A DNA stretch of 16,966 nt, from contig CAZVPD010000081.1 of assembly GCA_964628455.1 (NCBI GenBank), positions 1 through 16,966 of the forward strand, written 5' to 3'. The stretch is from JAQVWU01 sp964628455. GTDB taxonomy: Bacteria; Bacillota; Clostridia; Oscillospirales; CAG-272. Under the pieces are notes generated by a model, which saw nothing but the letters and a program-made list of their open reading frames with translations, was not told where the DNA came from and searched no databases. Both the position numbers and the translations under genes were made by a program. Position 1 is the first letter of the stretch. Each line of letters opens with the position of its first letter. This document shows positions 7,320-13,917 of the stretch, piece by piece.

Positions 7320-8098
7320 CGGCCTTCTGTTCCTTTCCCCGCATCAGACAGCTGCGATCCGAGACCGAAAACATCGGATGCGGTTTTATAAAGTATATTT
7401 TCAAGATCCCGGCTGTTTTTTGCGGCTGTCCTGTATTTCACGAGTTCGACGGGAATATTTGCGGAATGGTCGGAAGAAAACATCAGTTTAGACGATCCGA
7501 TTTTTTTAAGCGCGTTTTCGATATGGATTATACTCACCCAACTCGGTTCGAGATACACGTTTTCGAATTTTTCCGCAAGGTAAAGCGCCTGAGTGAAGAA
7601 CATATCCGAACCCGCATGCGCGAGTATAACGGGTATGGTTTTATAATCGGGCAGGACGGCCAGAAGTTTTACCGGATCGGCAAAAGGTATTCCGGCACCC
7701 GTATGTACCATAACGGGAACATTCAGATCCTTAGCCGTTTCAAATACATACCGCCCGTCGCGGCTGTCGGGATTTACGGCATGTGCGACCGGAGTTATTT
7801 TCAATCCCACAAAAGAAAGTTCCGCAACGCATCGCTTTGCTTCTCCGTAATAATCCTCAGGCCTGAAATGCGGATTGATCGAAGCCATGCCGAAAAACTC
7901 TCCCGGATAATCGAGACAGAGCCGATGAATTTCATCGTGATATTTTGCTGTTTCTTCCGGATACGGCCTGGAGATAAAGGGCTGCACGACCGACGCGCCG
8001 ATCCCGTATTTCCGGTGCGCGTCCAGCAGGTCTTCCCTCGTTTCTGCCGCGTCAAACACGCAGTCATATCCGAGATGTGAATGTGCGTCTATAATCAT
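7316..8098 (-). CDS. Amidohydrolase-2 family metal-dependent hydrolase (TIM barrel)
   Basis: This 260-residue protein starts MIIDAHSHLG, with the metal-binding HxH at His6 and His8. His132 (MVHTGAG), His161 (ILAHAG) and Asp210 (FSSDH) complete the family's site. The amidohydrolase-2 group includes sugar lactonases, decarboxylases and hydratases. Here it is the first gene of a four-gene sugar cluster and may open a lactone made by the next gene's dehydrogenase, or it may be a decarboxylase. A promoter with a dyad over its -35 lies 89-117 bases upstream. An AAAGG site lies about 10 bases before the ATG. It overlaps the next gene by 4 bases. Confidence 0.85.
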   Translation of the reverse strand: MIIDAHSHLGYDCVFDAAETREDLLDAHRKYGIGASVVQPFISRPYPEETAKYHDEIHRLCLDYPGEFFGMASINPHFRPEDYYGEAKRCVAELSFVGLKITPVAHAVNPDSRDGRYVFETAKDLNVPVMVHTGAGIPFADPVKLLAVLPDYKTIPVILAHAGSDMFFTQALYLAEKFENVYLEPSWVSIIHIENALKKIGSSKLMFSSDHSANIPVELVKYRTAAKNSRDLENILYKTASDVFGLGSQLSDAGKGTEGR

Positions 8099-8128
8099 AC
8101 TGCCACTGCCTTTTTTTAAAGTCGATAG

Positions 8129-8148
8129 CCCGGCAGGTTACAGCCGGG
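8129..8148 (-). promoter_or_regulatory. GC-rich hairpin in the leader of the sugar cluster
   Basis: CCCGGC (8129-8134) pairs with GCCGGG (8143-8148) around an 8-base loop. It lies in the predicted leader between the promoter at 8187-8215 and the ATG at 8098. It could be an RNA hairpin that affects stability, or a protein site; nothing in it matches a riboswitch I know. Confidence 0.4.
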
Positions 8149-8186
8149 GGCAAATAAAATACCGAAAAGTTTTTTCCTTTAAATAT

Positions 8187-8215
8187 ATGATAGCATAAAG
8201 GAGCAGACATGTAAA
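8187..8215 (-). promoter_or_regulatory. Sigma-A promoter of the four-gene sugar cluster
   Basis: On the minus strand, TTTACA (8215-8210) is followed by a 17-base spacer and then TATCAT (8192-8187). TG one base before the -10 gives an extended -10. Each hexamer differs from consensus at one position. The start of transcription should be near 8180, giving a leader of about 80 bases before the amidohydrolase ATG. Confidence 0.75.
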
Positions 8216-8226
8216 TAGCTGTCTGC
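8203..8226 (-). promoter_or_regulatory. Operator-like dyad covering the -35 element
   Basis: GCAGACA (8203-8209) and TGTCTGC (8220-8226) form a perfect 7-bp inverted repeat with a 10-base centre. The -35 hexamer lies inside the centre. This size and position suit a dimeric repressor responding to the pathway substrate. No regulator gene is in the window. Confidence 0.5.
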
Positions 8227-8290
8227 ATCCTGTTCTGTTTATTTTTATCCGACGCGTATAAGTTACGGATATGTGACAAAGAACAGGATG
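8226..8290. repeat. 11-bp inverted repeat with 43-base loop
   Basis: CATCCTGTTCT (8226-8236) is the exact reverse complement of AGAACAGGATG (8280-8290). One arm lies in the last codons of the small membrane protein gene. The other abuts the operator-like dyad and shares position 8226 with it. No T-run follows on either strand, so it is not a standard terminator. Confidence 0.6.
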
Positions 8291-8505
8291 ACCATGCCGG
8301 CCGCAGATGCAGCTGAAAACAGCTGAAAAATGAATATAGCTATCCGGTCGTGTTTGTCCGTGACGAGAGATAATATTCCGGCGCAGAATTCAGTCGGTCC
8401 GATATACAAAAGGATACCCAATGATTGATTCTGATGAAACGTTCTGTATGAACGGATGTTCCCTGCTGCCGTAATTTTCATACTGTTCGAAAAACACGCG
8501 GTCAT
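8263..8505 (-). CDS. Small predicted membrane protein, unknown function
   Basis: An 80-residue frame whose ATG overlaps the lactonase stop as ATGA (8505-8502), a typical sign of translational coupling. The second half is hydrophobic: about residues 30-46 (LGILLYIGPTEFCAGIL) and 56-78 (IAIFIFQLFSAASAAGMVILFFV) could be two membrane helices separated by the charged TDKHDR. I do not recognise the family. The coupling and two clear hydrophobic segments argue that it is a gene, but it could also be the decayed remains of a larger transporter or a chance frame. It would be the last gene of the MFS-glycosylase-lactonase group. Confidence 0.45.
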   Translation of the reverse strand: MTACFSNSMKITAAGNIRSYRTFHQNQSLGILLYIGPTEFCAGILSLVTDKHDRIAIFIFQLFSAASAAGMVILFFVTYP

Positions 8506-9425
8506 TCCCTTCCGAATGCGTCAAATACATTGTCATGCATCAGCCGGTCGATTTCCGCGGGCAGGTAACCGAGATCGGACAGCATCGGCAGAAAAAAGTC
8601 GGATAAATGCGTATATCCGTTTATGCTTCCGCCGTGCGGGAAACGCGGATTATACCATCCGCTGTCCATGCTGATCAGGATCTGCCCGAAGAATCCTTCG
8701 TTTTTCATTTGTCCGATCATCCCGGCACTCAGGAGGTCGTTTTCCGGGCTGTTGATCCAGTCGTATTCAAGATAAGCGCCTTTGCCGGCAATTTTCAGAT
8801 GGCAGGTCATGTCTGTTTCGGCAGCCGCATGGATCCATATAAAACGCGACGGAGACACACCCTCTTCCTCCATAATGCAGGTCTGCCTTAAGGCTGTATG
8901 GCCTGTAATCGTATGGCTGCCGACGGCAGCGCCTGTCTGCAGCGACGAGCTGCACGCAGCCCTGAATATTTTTTCTTCACAGGCCGTAAGACCCGAGTCC
9001 GAAGCGCTCAGTTTGATAAAACCGGCCCGGATACCCGTATCTTCAATGCCCTTATTCAGTTCATCGGTCATCCATGCGGTGATTTGCTCCCGGCTCATCG
9101 AAAAAAAGGCATCGGGTATCCAGGGCTCCCTGTAAACGCCTGTAGGTATGACCGCACACAGGCCTGTGTTTACGGATACTGCCCTGACGATATCGGCACG
9201 GCGTCCGACACCCACCGGTGTGGCATCAAAAAGGCAGTCGATGCCTCTCGACCGCACTTCGGCGATCAGAGGAGACATGGTTTCAATCACATCCCGTACG
9301 TCTGCGCCGAGATAAGCCGATGCCGGAGGTTTCCCGGTTTCGGTAAAAATATGTTCATGAACCAGAATACGCCCGAGTCTCTCCCGGGTCATCGGACCGA
9401 ATGTCGTATATATTTGTTTTGTCAC
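8502..9425 (-). CDS. Phosphotriesterase-family metal-dependent lactonase/hydrolase
   Basis: The protein is 307 residues from a GTG start at 9425. The complete binuclear metal site of the phosphotriesterase homology family is visible: His23 and His25 (VHEHIF), the bridging Lys138 (GFIKLS), His171 (GSHT), His199 (WIHAA) and Asp254 (SMDSGW). Known members are lactonases for sugar lactones, acyl-homoserine lactones or phosphorylated lactones, and organophosphate hydrolases. In this context a sugar-lactone hydrolase is most likely, but that is inference. The frame is open to an ATG at 9479, which would overlap the preceding gene and add an unrelated 18-residue tail; GGAG 8 bases before the GTG supports the shorter form. 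The family usually begins about 20 residues before HxH, as here. Confidence 0.88.
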   Translation of the reverse strand: MTKQIYTTFGPMTRERLGRILVHEHIFTETGKPPASAYLGADVRDVIETMSPLIAEVRSRGIDCLFDATPVGVGRRADIVRAVSVNTGLCAVIPTGVYREPWIPDAFFSMSREQITAWMTDELNKGIEDTGIRAGFIKLSASDSGLTACEEKIFRAACSSSLQTGAAVGSHTITGHTALRQTCIMEEEGVSPSRFIWIHAAAETDMTCHLKIAGKGAYLEYDWINSPENDLLSAGMIGQMKNEGFFGQILISMDSGWYNPRFPHGGSINGYTHLSDFFLPMLSDLGYLPAEIDRLMHDNVFDAFGRE

Positions 9426-9433
9426 GGCAGTGT

Positions 9434-9437
9434 CTCC
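9434..9437 (-). promoter_or_regulatory. Ribosome binding site deciding the GTG start of the lactonase
   Basis: CGGAG on the minus strand ends 8 bases before the GTG at 9425. It lies between the glycosylase stop (9452) and the lactonase start, leaving a 26-base gap in place of an overlap. Confidence 0.7.
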
Positions 9438-9451
9438 GAAATTCTTTAAAT

Positions 9452-9934
9452 TTAAATCCCATATCGGATCCGGCTCCATGCATCGGCAAGACGTGTAAGT
9501 GTCCAGGAAGCATTGGCCGGGCTGGTGGAGGGGAGTATGGTGATATCACAGCCGGTCTTCGGCCGTATATACCGGTCATACAGTCTGCCGGCGGTCCTGC
9601 CGTTGGCATAAATACGACCGATGCGGCTTTCGGAAAGAACGGCTTCAAGATCATTCGGCAGGATGTTCTTTATTTTGCTGTCGGCTGAACCGGTTATATC
9701 ACAGCACCGGATGACATCCCAGAGCGCTATGCCGTTCGAGAGCAAAAATTCTGTTTTTTCACGGTTTGTCAGAAGTCTGTCCCGACCGAAAACATCCGCC
9801 AAAACCTGCCAGAACCGGTTCCGGGGATTGCCGTAATAAAATCCTTCTTCTCTCGACAGAACCGACGGAAACGTCCCGAGGATCAATATCCGCGAACCGG
9901 AATCGTAAACCGGTCCGAAAGTATGTGTAAGCAT
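9452..9934 (-). CDS. Hypoxanthine (deoxyinosine)-DNA glycosylase, UDG superfamily family 6-like
   Basis: This 160-residue protein is a single uracil-DNA-glycosylase-superfamily domain. It shows ILILGTFPSVLSREEGFYYG (16-35) followed at once by NPRNRFW (36-42), and the C-terminal LPSTSPANA, which is the pattern of hypoxanthine-DNA glycosylases (TIGR04274 in my memory). Such enzymes cut deaminated adenine, and some cut uracil, from DNA to begin base-excision repair. The ATG overlaps the MFS stop by one base (TAATG at 9936-9932), so the gene is translationally coupled to a transporter, which is an odd partner for DNA repair. The length is normal and no key segment is missing. Confidence 0.85.
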   Translation of the reverse strand: MLTHTFGPVYDSGSRILILGTFPSVLSREEGFYYGNPRNRFWQVLADVFGRDRLLTNREKTEFLLSNGIALWDVIRCCDITGSADSKIKNILPNDLEAVLSESRIGRIYANGRTAGRLYDRYIRPKTGCDITILPSTSPANASWTLTRLADAWSRIRYGI

Positions 9935-11298
9935 TACAGGCCGACCTTGTTCCTATTTCTTTCGGATTCACTTACGGGAAGTATGTCTGTTTTCCGGAAT
10001 TTCAGATAAGCGCACAGCGCCATAAACAAAACGAATTTGATCCACACCAGAAACTGCGAGCCGTAAAAAGGAAGTCCGAACAGGCTCCATACTCCGTGTT
10101 TTTCGGTTGCGGAAATAAACATTGTCCCAAGTACGGACCCGGCGAGTATGCTGACATTGGCGGCAAAATTCCAGAAAGTAGTAAAAATATCCGTGTTTTC
10201 CGCCGGAAGATTCATATAAAAAAGGTTGGCAAATACCAGATTCACTCCGATGGAATTCAGCCCCTGCAAAACGCTGACGATCACATATACCCATTTTGTC
10301 TCCGACGTTGAAAATGCGATGAAGCATTCGAGAAGACCCGTTACAAATACCGTCATGAATAAAACATTGAATGCGGAAAACCGGATGATCGCCTTCCGCC
10401 AGTACCGGAGCAGAAAGACGCCTCCCGCGGCATTCACCACCGAACCGACAAACATGACCGTATATCCGACCCCGACCGTATTCAGAACATAATAATTCCA
10501 GGTGTTGCTGTTTACGTTCGATATGAAATTCCACGATATCAGAATAACGGCAGTCAGAATGAATTTTTTCGCTCGCAGCGGTATGATGATAATGTCCGAA
10601 ATTTTTATTTTTTCGCGGGATCTCGTATATTCAAATTCGCGCGGTATCAGATAGAGTATCAGTCCGTCGACAATAAAGACAGCCGCCGCGATCAGGCGGA
10701 GTATGGTTATAACTCTTCCCTGCAGAAACGAACTGTCCAGAGAATCAATGACGACAGACGAAACGATGGCTACCAAAGTGCCCACGACCGAACTGATCAG
10801 GTTCAGGTATGAAAAATAAACATTGCGGTCGTATCCGTCCGGTAAAAAATTCATATGCCAGGCTGTTACGCCCGATCCTATCAGTGCGTTGCATGCATTA
10901 CCCAAAAACAGAAAAAACGCAAACCAGAAAGTTCTGCGGGCATAATCGGCAACGAAAAACGGCATAACGGTTGTCGCAAACACCACACACACATAATAAA
11001 AAACATGGTTAAAGAGAACAGGAATCCTGCGTTTTTTAAATCTACTCAGCAGCACAGGTGAAAAAATACTCAGACTCCATGCCAGATAGGGGATAAAAGC
11101 AATAATACCCACCCGTATGATATCAATTCCGTTCGCTGCCAGAAATCCTGTATAGAAAACTCCCGTGATATATATATTGACAATGCTCAGTATAAAAGTG
11201 TGTATGAATATAACGCTTCTGCCTTTTGACAATTCATCCCGGAAATTAAAAATGCGGTGAAATTCCGAATATAAAAATCTTTCTTTTAATGAGATCAT
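9934..11298 (-). CDS. Major facilitator superfamily transporter
   Basis: A 454-residue, very hydrophobic protein with about 12 membrane helices in two halves and a charged central loop near residues 220-245 (EFEYTRSREKIK). An MFS motif-A-like loop, SPVLLSRFKKRR (80-91), lies between helices 2 and 3, and RYWRK takes the matching place in the second half. No substrate-specific motif is recognised. As first gene ahead of the glycosylase, lactonase and small membrane protein, and upstream of the sugar cluster, it is the likely uptake system for the substrate (inference). GGGAG lies about 13 bases before the ATG, a little far, so a slightly different start is possible. Confidence 0.85.
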   Translation of the reverse strand: MISLKERFLYSEFHRIFNFRDELSKGRSVIFIHTFILSIVNIYITGVFYTGFLAANGIDIIRVGIIAFIPYLAWSLSIFSPVLLSRFKKRRIPVLFNHVFYYVCVVFATTVMPFFVADYARRTFWFAFFLFLGNACNALIGSGVTAWHMNFLPDGYDRNVYFSYLNLISSVVGTLVAIVSSVVIDSLDSSFLQGRVITILRLIAAAVFIVDGLILYLIPREFEYTRSREKIKISDIIIIPLRAKKFILTAVILISWNFISNVNSNTWNYYVLNTVGVGYTVMFVGSVVNAAGGVFLLRYWRKAIIRFSAFNVLFMTVFVTGLLECFIAFSTSETKWVYVIVSVLQGLNSIGVNLVFANLFYMNLPAENTDIFTTFWNFAANVSILAGSVLGTMFISATEKHGVWSLFGLPFYGSQFLVWIKFVLFMALCAYLKFRKTDILPVSESERNRNKVGL

Positions 11299-11451
11299 AC
11301 CTGTGCCGTAACTCCCGGAAATTATTGTGATCGGATATTCGTATAATTTTTACTGTTTTGTTAAAACGATGAATCCCCGTGCAGGAAATATTTTGCGGCT
11401 TCCGGTATTTATCCGGTATTGATGCGGGAAGGACGGGACCGTTTCGCACTT
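11299..11451. other. Leader region of the MFS transporter gene
   Basis: About 150 bases lie between the amrS terminator and the transporter ATG. A TCCGGTATT direct repeat (11401-11409 and 11412-11420) and a GTTTT-AAC-AAAAC dyad near 11354-11366 are visible. The region must hold the transporter promoter if the amrS terminator works. A TATAC -10-like sequence is present on the minus strand near 11341-11346, but no good -35 is spaced correctly. Confidence 0.4.
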
Positions 11452-11480
11452 AAAAAATCATCCGCCCCGCAGATGATTTT
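11452..11480 (-). terminator. Rho-independent terminator of amrS
   Basis: AAAATCATC (11454-11462) and GATGATTTT (11472-11480) form a 9-bp stem with a 9-base loop. On the minus strand a run of six T residues follows (11457-11452). The stem starts at the last base of the amrS stop codon. Confidence 0.8.
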
Positions 11481-12325
11481 CATATGTTGCCCGTGAAAAC
11501 AGTATCGAGATATTGTCCGGCTGTGTCCGCAAGCCTGTATAAAGTGACGGGATCCGTGGGCTTTTTACCGGACATTTTCCCGTGAGGAAAGAATCTTGTG
11601 ACATGAAGGGGTATCGAACGGCCGACGGAGGCAATCCAGGACGAAAGCCGCGTCATCTCCTCCGGCGTATCGTTTTCGCCGGGAATGATCAGCACGGTGA
11701 TTTCCACATGCGACTTTTGAACCGCGGTTTTTATAAAATTCAGCACCGTATACAGGTCCCCGCCGATTTTCCTATAAAATTCTTCGCTGAAACTCTTCAG
11801 GTCAATATTAAATGCATCGATGTACGGAAGAACTTCTTCCAATATCTCCCTTTCTACCGATCCGTTGGTCACCACAACGTTCTTCATGCCCCGCTTTTTC
11901 ACCTGAATTGCTGTATCGCGGACATATTCATATCCCGGCATAGGTTCGTTGTAAGTAAACGCAACTCCGATATTCCCGCGGTCTCGGGTTTTATCGGCAA
12001 GTCCCGCGAGTTTATCCGGTTCCGTATATTCGTAAAACGCGTCGCCGATCCCTGCGGCGGCTATGGCATCGTTCTGACAAAACGGGCAGCTGAGATTGCA
12101 GCCGAAACTTCCGGCGGAAAGAATTTTACTCCCGGAGAAAAAGCATTTGAGGGGCTTTTTTTCGATCGGGTCGAGTGCAAGCGATGTGATCAGACCGTAA
12201 TTGACCGGAATATTCCTTCCGCCTTCGTTTTTACGTATCCGGCATCTGCCTGTCTGACCATCTTTCAGACGGCAGTGATGCATACAGATGCCGCATATGA
12301 TCTCATTGATGACGGACCACCTCAA
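11480..12325 (-). CDS. amrS: AmmeMemoRadiSam system radical SAM enzyme AmrS
   Basis: A 281-residue radical SAM protein of the PflA-like AmrS family. The iron-sulfur motif is CNLSCPFC (Cys76, Cys80, Cys83), preceded by FSGSKILSAGSFG. The N terminus carries a second cysteine set, CGICMHHC (Cys11, 14, 18) with Cys28, also seen in the family. TYNEPMPGYEY and FNIDLKSFSEEFYRKIGG are standard AmrS segments. The natural substrate is not established. The only start codon in frame is the TTG at 12325, inside the end of the preceding gene (23-base overlap). Its ribosome site is weak, so translation probably depends on the upstream gene. The frame continues open upstream of TTG, so an unusual start cannot be excluded. 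Confidence 0.9.
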   Translation of the reverse strand: MRWSVINEIICGICMHHCRLKDGQTGRCRIRKNEGGRNIPVNYGLITSLALDPIEKKPLKCFFSGSKILSAGSFGCNLSCPFCQNDAIAAAGIGDAFYEYTEPDKLAGLADKTRDRGNIGVAFTYNEPMPGYEYVRDTAIQVKKRGMKNVVVTNGSVEREILEEVLPYIDAFNIDLKSFSEEFYRKIGGDLYTVLNFIKTAVQKSHVEITVLIIPGENDTPEEMTRLSSWIASVGRSIPLHVTRFFPHGKMSGKKPTDPVTLYRLADTAGQYLDTVFTGNI

Positions 12326-13697
12326 ATCTCTGCAGCATGACTTTTTCGTTTTCGCGGATGCCCGCTTTTTTTCTGGCGACGGATATCTGCTGCCCGACCG
12401 TTTCTATTCCCTTAAGGTTCGGCAGAAGCAGTCCGCGCTTTTTTCCGGCAGTTACGATCACCCCGTATCTTTTAACGTCGAGTTCATCCTCCGAAAGAAT
12501 GCCTTCCGTTTCGCTCAATATATCGACGCTGTAAACAAGATCCTCCAGTTCATCCTTCGTGACGGGCTGAAACCGCGGGTCATTCGAAGCAGAACTGATG
12601 GCATTTCCTATGATTTCTTCCGCTATACAGCCGGTCGAGGCAGAGATCGTACCGATACAGCCGCGGAGCTGTCCGTGCTTTTTGATCGACACAAAAGTCC
12701 CCGCCCTTTTTTGAGTCATTTCAACAGGCAGATGATCCGGAACCTTTATCTTTTCATCTCTCAACACATATGTTTCGAGAGCCCTGCGCGCCAGCCGGAC
12801 ATATGGGTCTTCATTTTGTTTGATCGTTTCCATCTTTTTTCTGTGTCCGGCGAGATATTTATCGAGAAACATCCGTTGATCGTTTTTTTCGCCGGGTGCA
12901 AAAGTAACGACGCCGTATCCCACGCCGAACGGACCTTCATACGAGAGTTTCTCGGTCTTTACGTTTTCACCGTCAAAACAACCCGCCATGATCACAAAAG
13001 AACGGTGACCGCATTCCCCGGCCTTTTCGCAGAACGCTTCGTCGAAATCCAGTAAATCCCCGAACAGACCGGACTGCATGACCCGCATGATCTTTTCGTC
13101 ATATTCGGGACCTTCGGGCTCAAAACCGTAAGGACCGTCGTTCTTAAGTCTGTGCGACAGATCACCGCTTGCCACTACGGCGGTCCTGCGGTTGAGCTTT
13201 ACGGCCGTTTCCCGGATCATAACACCGAGTTTGTAATGATCCGCATACGGCAGTCCGGAAAGACCGATCCTGACGAATCTTGCTTTTATTTCTCCTTCAT
13301 ACGCCTGACGGATAAAATAGAGAGGGACCATGGTCCCGTGGTCGAGTTTTTTATCCTGTTCGCCGAATACACCGGCGGGAAATCCGGTTTGACCGGCCAT
13401 GCGGCATAATTCCGATATAAAATCCGTATCATATTGGATTTCGAATCTGACTTCGTCCGCATCATACTGCGAAAAATTCCCCTTTGCCGATATACCCGAT
13501 GATATATGAAAATAATCCGCATACATCGTATGATGAGGCGATAAAACGATGACCGTTTCAGGCCGACCCCCGATCAGAAACCCGGCGGCTTTCCGGCAGC
13601 TTCCGATCGTTTCCGAGATCTCCCGCTCCCGGCCCTTCCCTATTTCCGGAATAATCAGCGGAGGGTGAGGAACCATGACTGCGCCCGTTATACCCAT
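12303..13697 (-). CDS. amrA: Fused class III extradiol-dioxygenase-like (AmrB/MEMO) + AMMECR1 (AmrA) protein
   Basis: The protein is 464 residues from the ATG at 13697. Residues 1-275 resemble LigB/MEMO proteins: VPHPPLIIPEIGKG, LSPHHTMYADYF and VASGDLSHRL hold the histidines expected for an iron site. Residues 290-464 are an AMMECR1 domain with the hallmark LRGCIGT and a conserved NAISSASNDPRF stretch. In most genomes the two parts are separate genes or a fusion beside the radical SAM gene that follows here (the AmmeMemoRadiSam system, biochemical role unknown). The frame is open to an ATG at 13715, but AAAGGAGG at 13711-13704 lies 6 bases before the ATG at 13697, which is the real start. 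A promoter at 13751-13779 serves it. Confidence 0.9.
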   Translation of the reverse strand: MGITGAVMVPHPPLIIPEIGKGREREISETIGSCRKAAGFLIGGRPETVIVLSPHHTMYADYFHISSGISAKGNFSQYDADEVRFEIQYDTDFISELCRMAGQTGFPAGVFGEQDKKLDHGTMVPLYFIRQAYEGEIKARFVRIGLSGLPYADHYKLGVMIRETAVKLNRRTAVVASGDLSHRLKNDGPYGFEPEGPEYDEKIMRVMQSGLFGDLLDFDEAFCEKAGECGHRSFVIMAGCFDGENVKTEKLSYEGPFGVGYGVVTFAPGEKNDQRMFLDKYLAGHRKKMETIKQNEDPYVRLARRALETYVLRDEKIKVPDHLPVEMTQKRAGTFVSIKKHGQLRGCIGTISASTGCIAEEIIGNAISSASNDPRFQPVTKDELEDLVYSVDILSETEGILSEDELDVKRYGVIVTAGKKRGLLLPNLKGIETVGQQISVARKKAGIRENEKVMLQRFEVVRHQ

Positions 13698-13703
13698 GCG
13701 AAT

Positions 13704-13711
13704 CCTCCTTT
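13704..13711 (-). promoter_or_regulatory. Ribosome binding site deciding the AmrB-AmrA start
   Basis: AAAGGAGG on the minus strand (13711 to 13704), 6 bases before the ATG at 13697. It lies inside the extension that the upstream ATG at 13715 would add, which rules out that start. Confidence 0.85.
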
Positions 13712-13750
13712 GCATCCTAAAAAAACGACGGCATTCTTCCTTCCGATCCC

Positions 13751-13779
13751 ATTATATTCTATTCTTTTGAAAAATTCAA
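13751..13779 (-). promoter_or_regulatory. Sigma-A promoter of the Amr genes
   Basis: On the minus strand TTGAAT (13779-13774) is followed by a 17-base spacer and a perfect TATAAT (13756-13751). Transcription should start near 13744, about 47 bases before the AmrB-AmrA ATG. Confidence 0.7.
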
Positions 13780-13807
13780 TATGTAATAAAATAAATCGGA
13801 TCCTTTG

Positions 13808-13825
13808 CGGATATTCGCATATCCG
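13808..13825. promoter_or_regulatory. Dyad between the two divergent promoters
   Basis: CGGATAT (13808-13814), TCGC loop, ATATCCG (13819-13825) is a perfect 7-bp inverted repeat. It is flanked more loosely by GGATC (13798-13802) and GATCC (13832-13836). It lies between the Amr promoter and the lipoprotein promoter, where a shared regulator could bind. It has no T-run and is not a terminator. Confidence 0.35.
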
Positions 13826-13856
13826 GACTCTGATCCTGTATGCAGTTTGCGAAATG

Positions 13857-13885
13857 TTGACAATCTACGTCTTCCGTAATATAAT
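13857..13885 (+). promoter_or_regulatory. Perfect-consensus sigma-A promoter of the lipoprotein gene
   Basis: TTGACA (13857-13862), 17-base spacer, TATAAT (13880-13885): both hexamers match consensus exactly. The start should be near 13892, giving a leader of about 26 bases with AAAAGG 7 bases before the ATG at 13918. Confidence 0.85.
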
Positions 13886-13917
13886 ATAGTCAAATAAAAA
13901 AACGAAAAGGTTCCAAC

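Noticed and set aside
7142..8080. Plus-strand frame of 312 codons
   Set aside because: It lies antisense to the amidohydrolase and dehydrogenase genes, which have full catalytic motifs. Its translation looks random.
8064..8279. Minus-strand frame of 71 codons between the two catabolic groups
   Set aside because: It runs through the promoter, operator dyad and leader of the amidohydrolase gene and overlaps the start of that gene. No ribosome site.
9426..9479. Extended N terminus of the phosphotriesterase-like protein from the ATG at 9479
   Set aside because: It would overlap the glycosylase gene and lacks a ribosome site. The GTG at 9425 has one and gives the normal family length.
11246..11449. 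Minus-strand frame of 67 codons upstream of the MFS gene
   Set aside because: It overlaps the transporter start in another frame, with no motif or ribosome site. It is more likely the leader region.
11582..13055. Two plus-strand frames of about 250 codons each opposite the Amr genes
   Set aside because: The minus strand carries the clear AmrS and AmrB-AmrA motifs, and these frames are antisense shadows.
13698..13715. Start of the AmrB-AmrA protein at the ATG at 13715
   Set aside because: The perfect AAAGGAGG lies downstream of it and serves the ATG at 13697.
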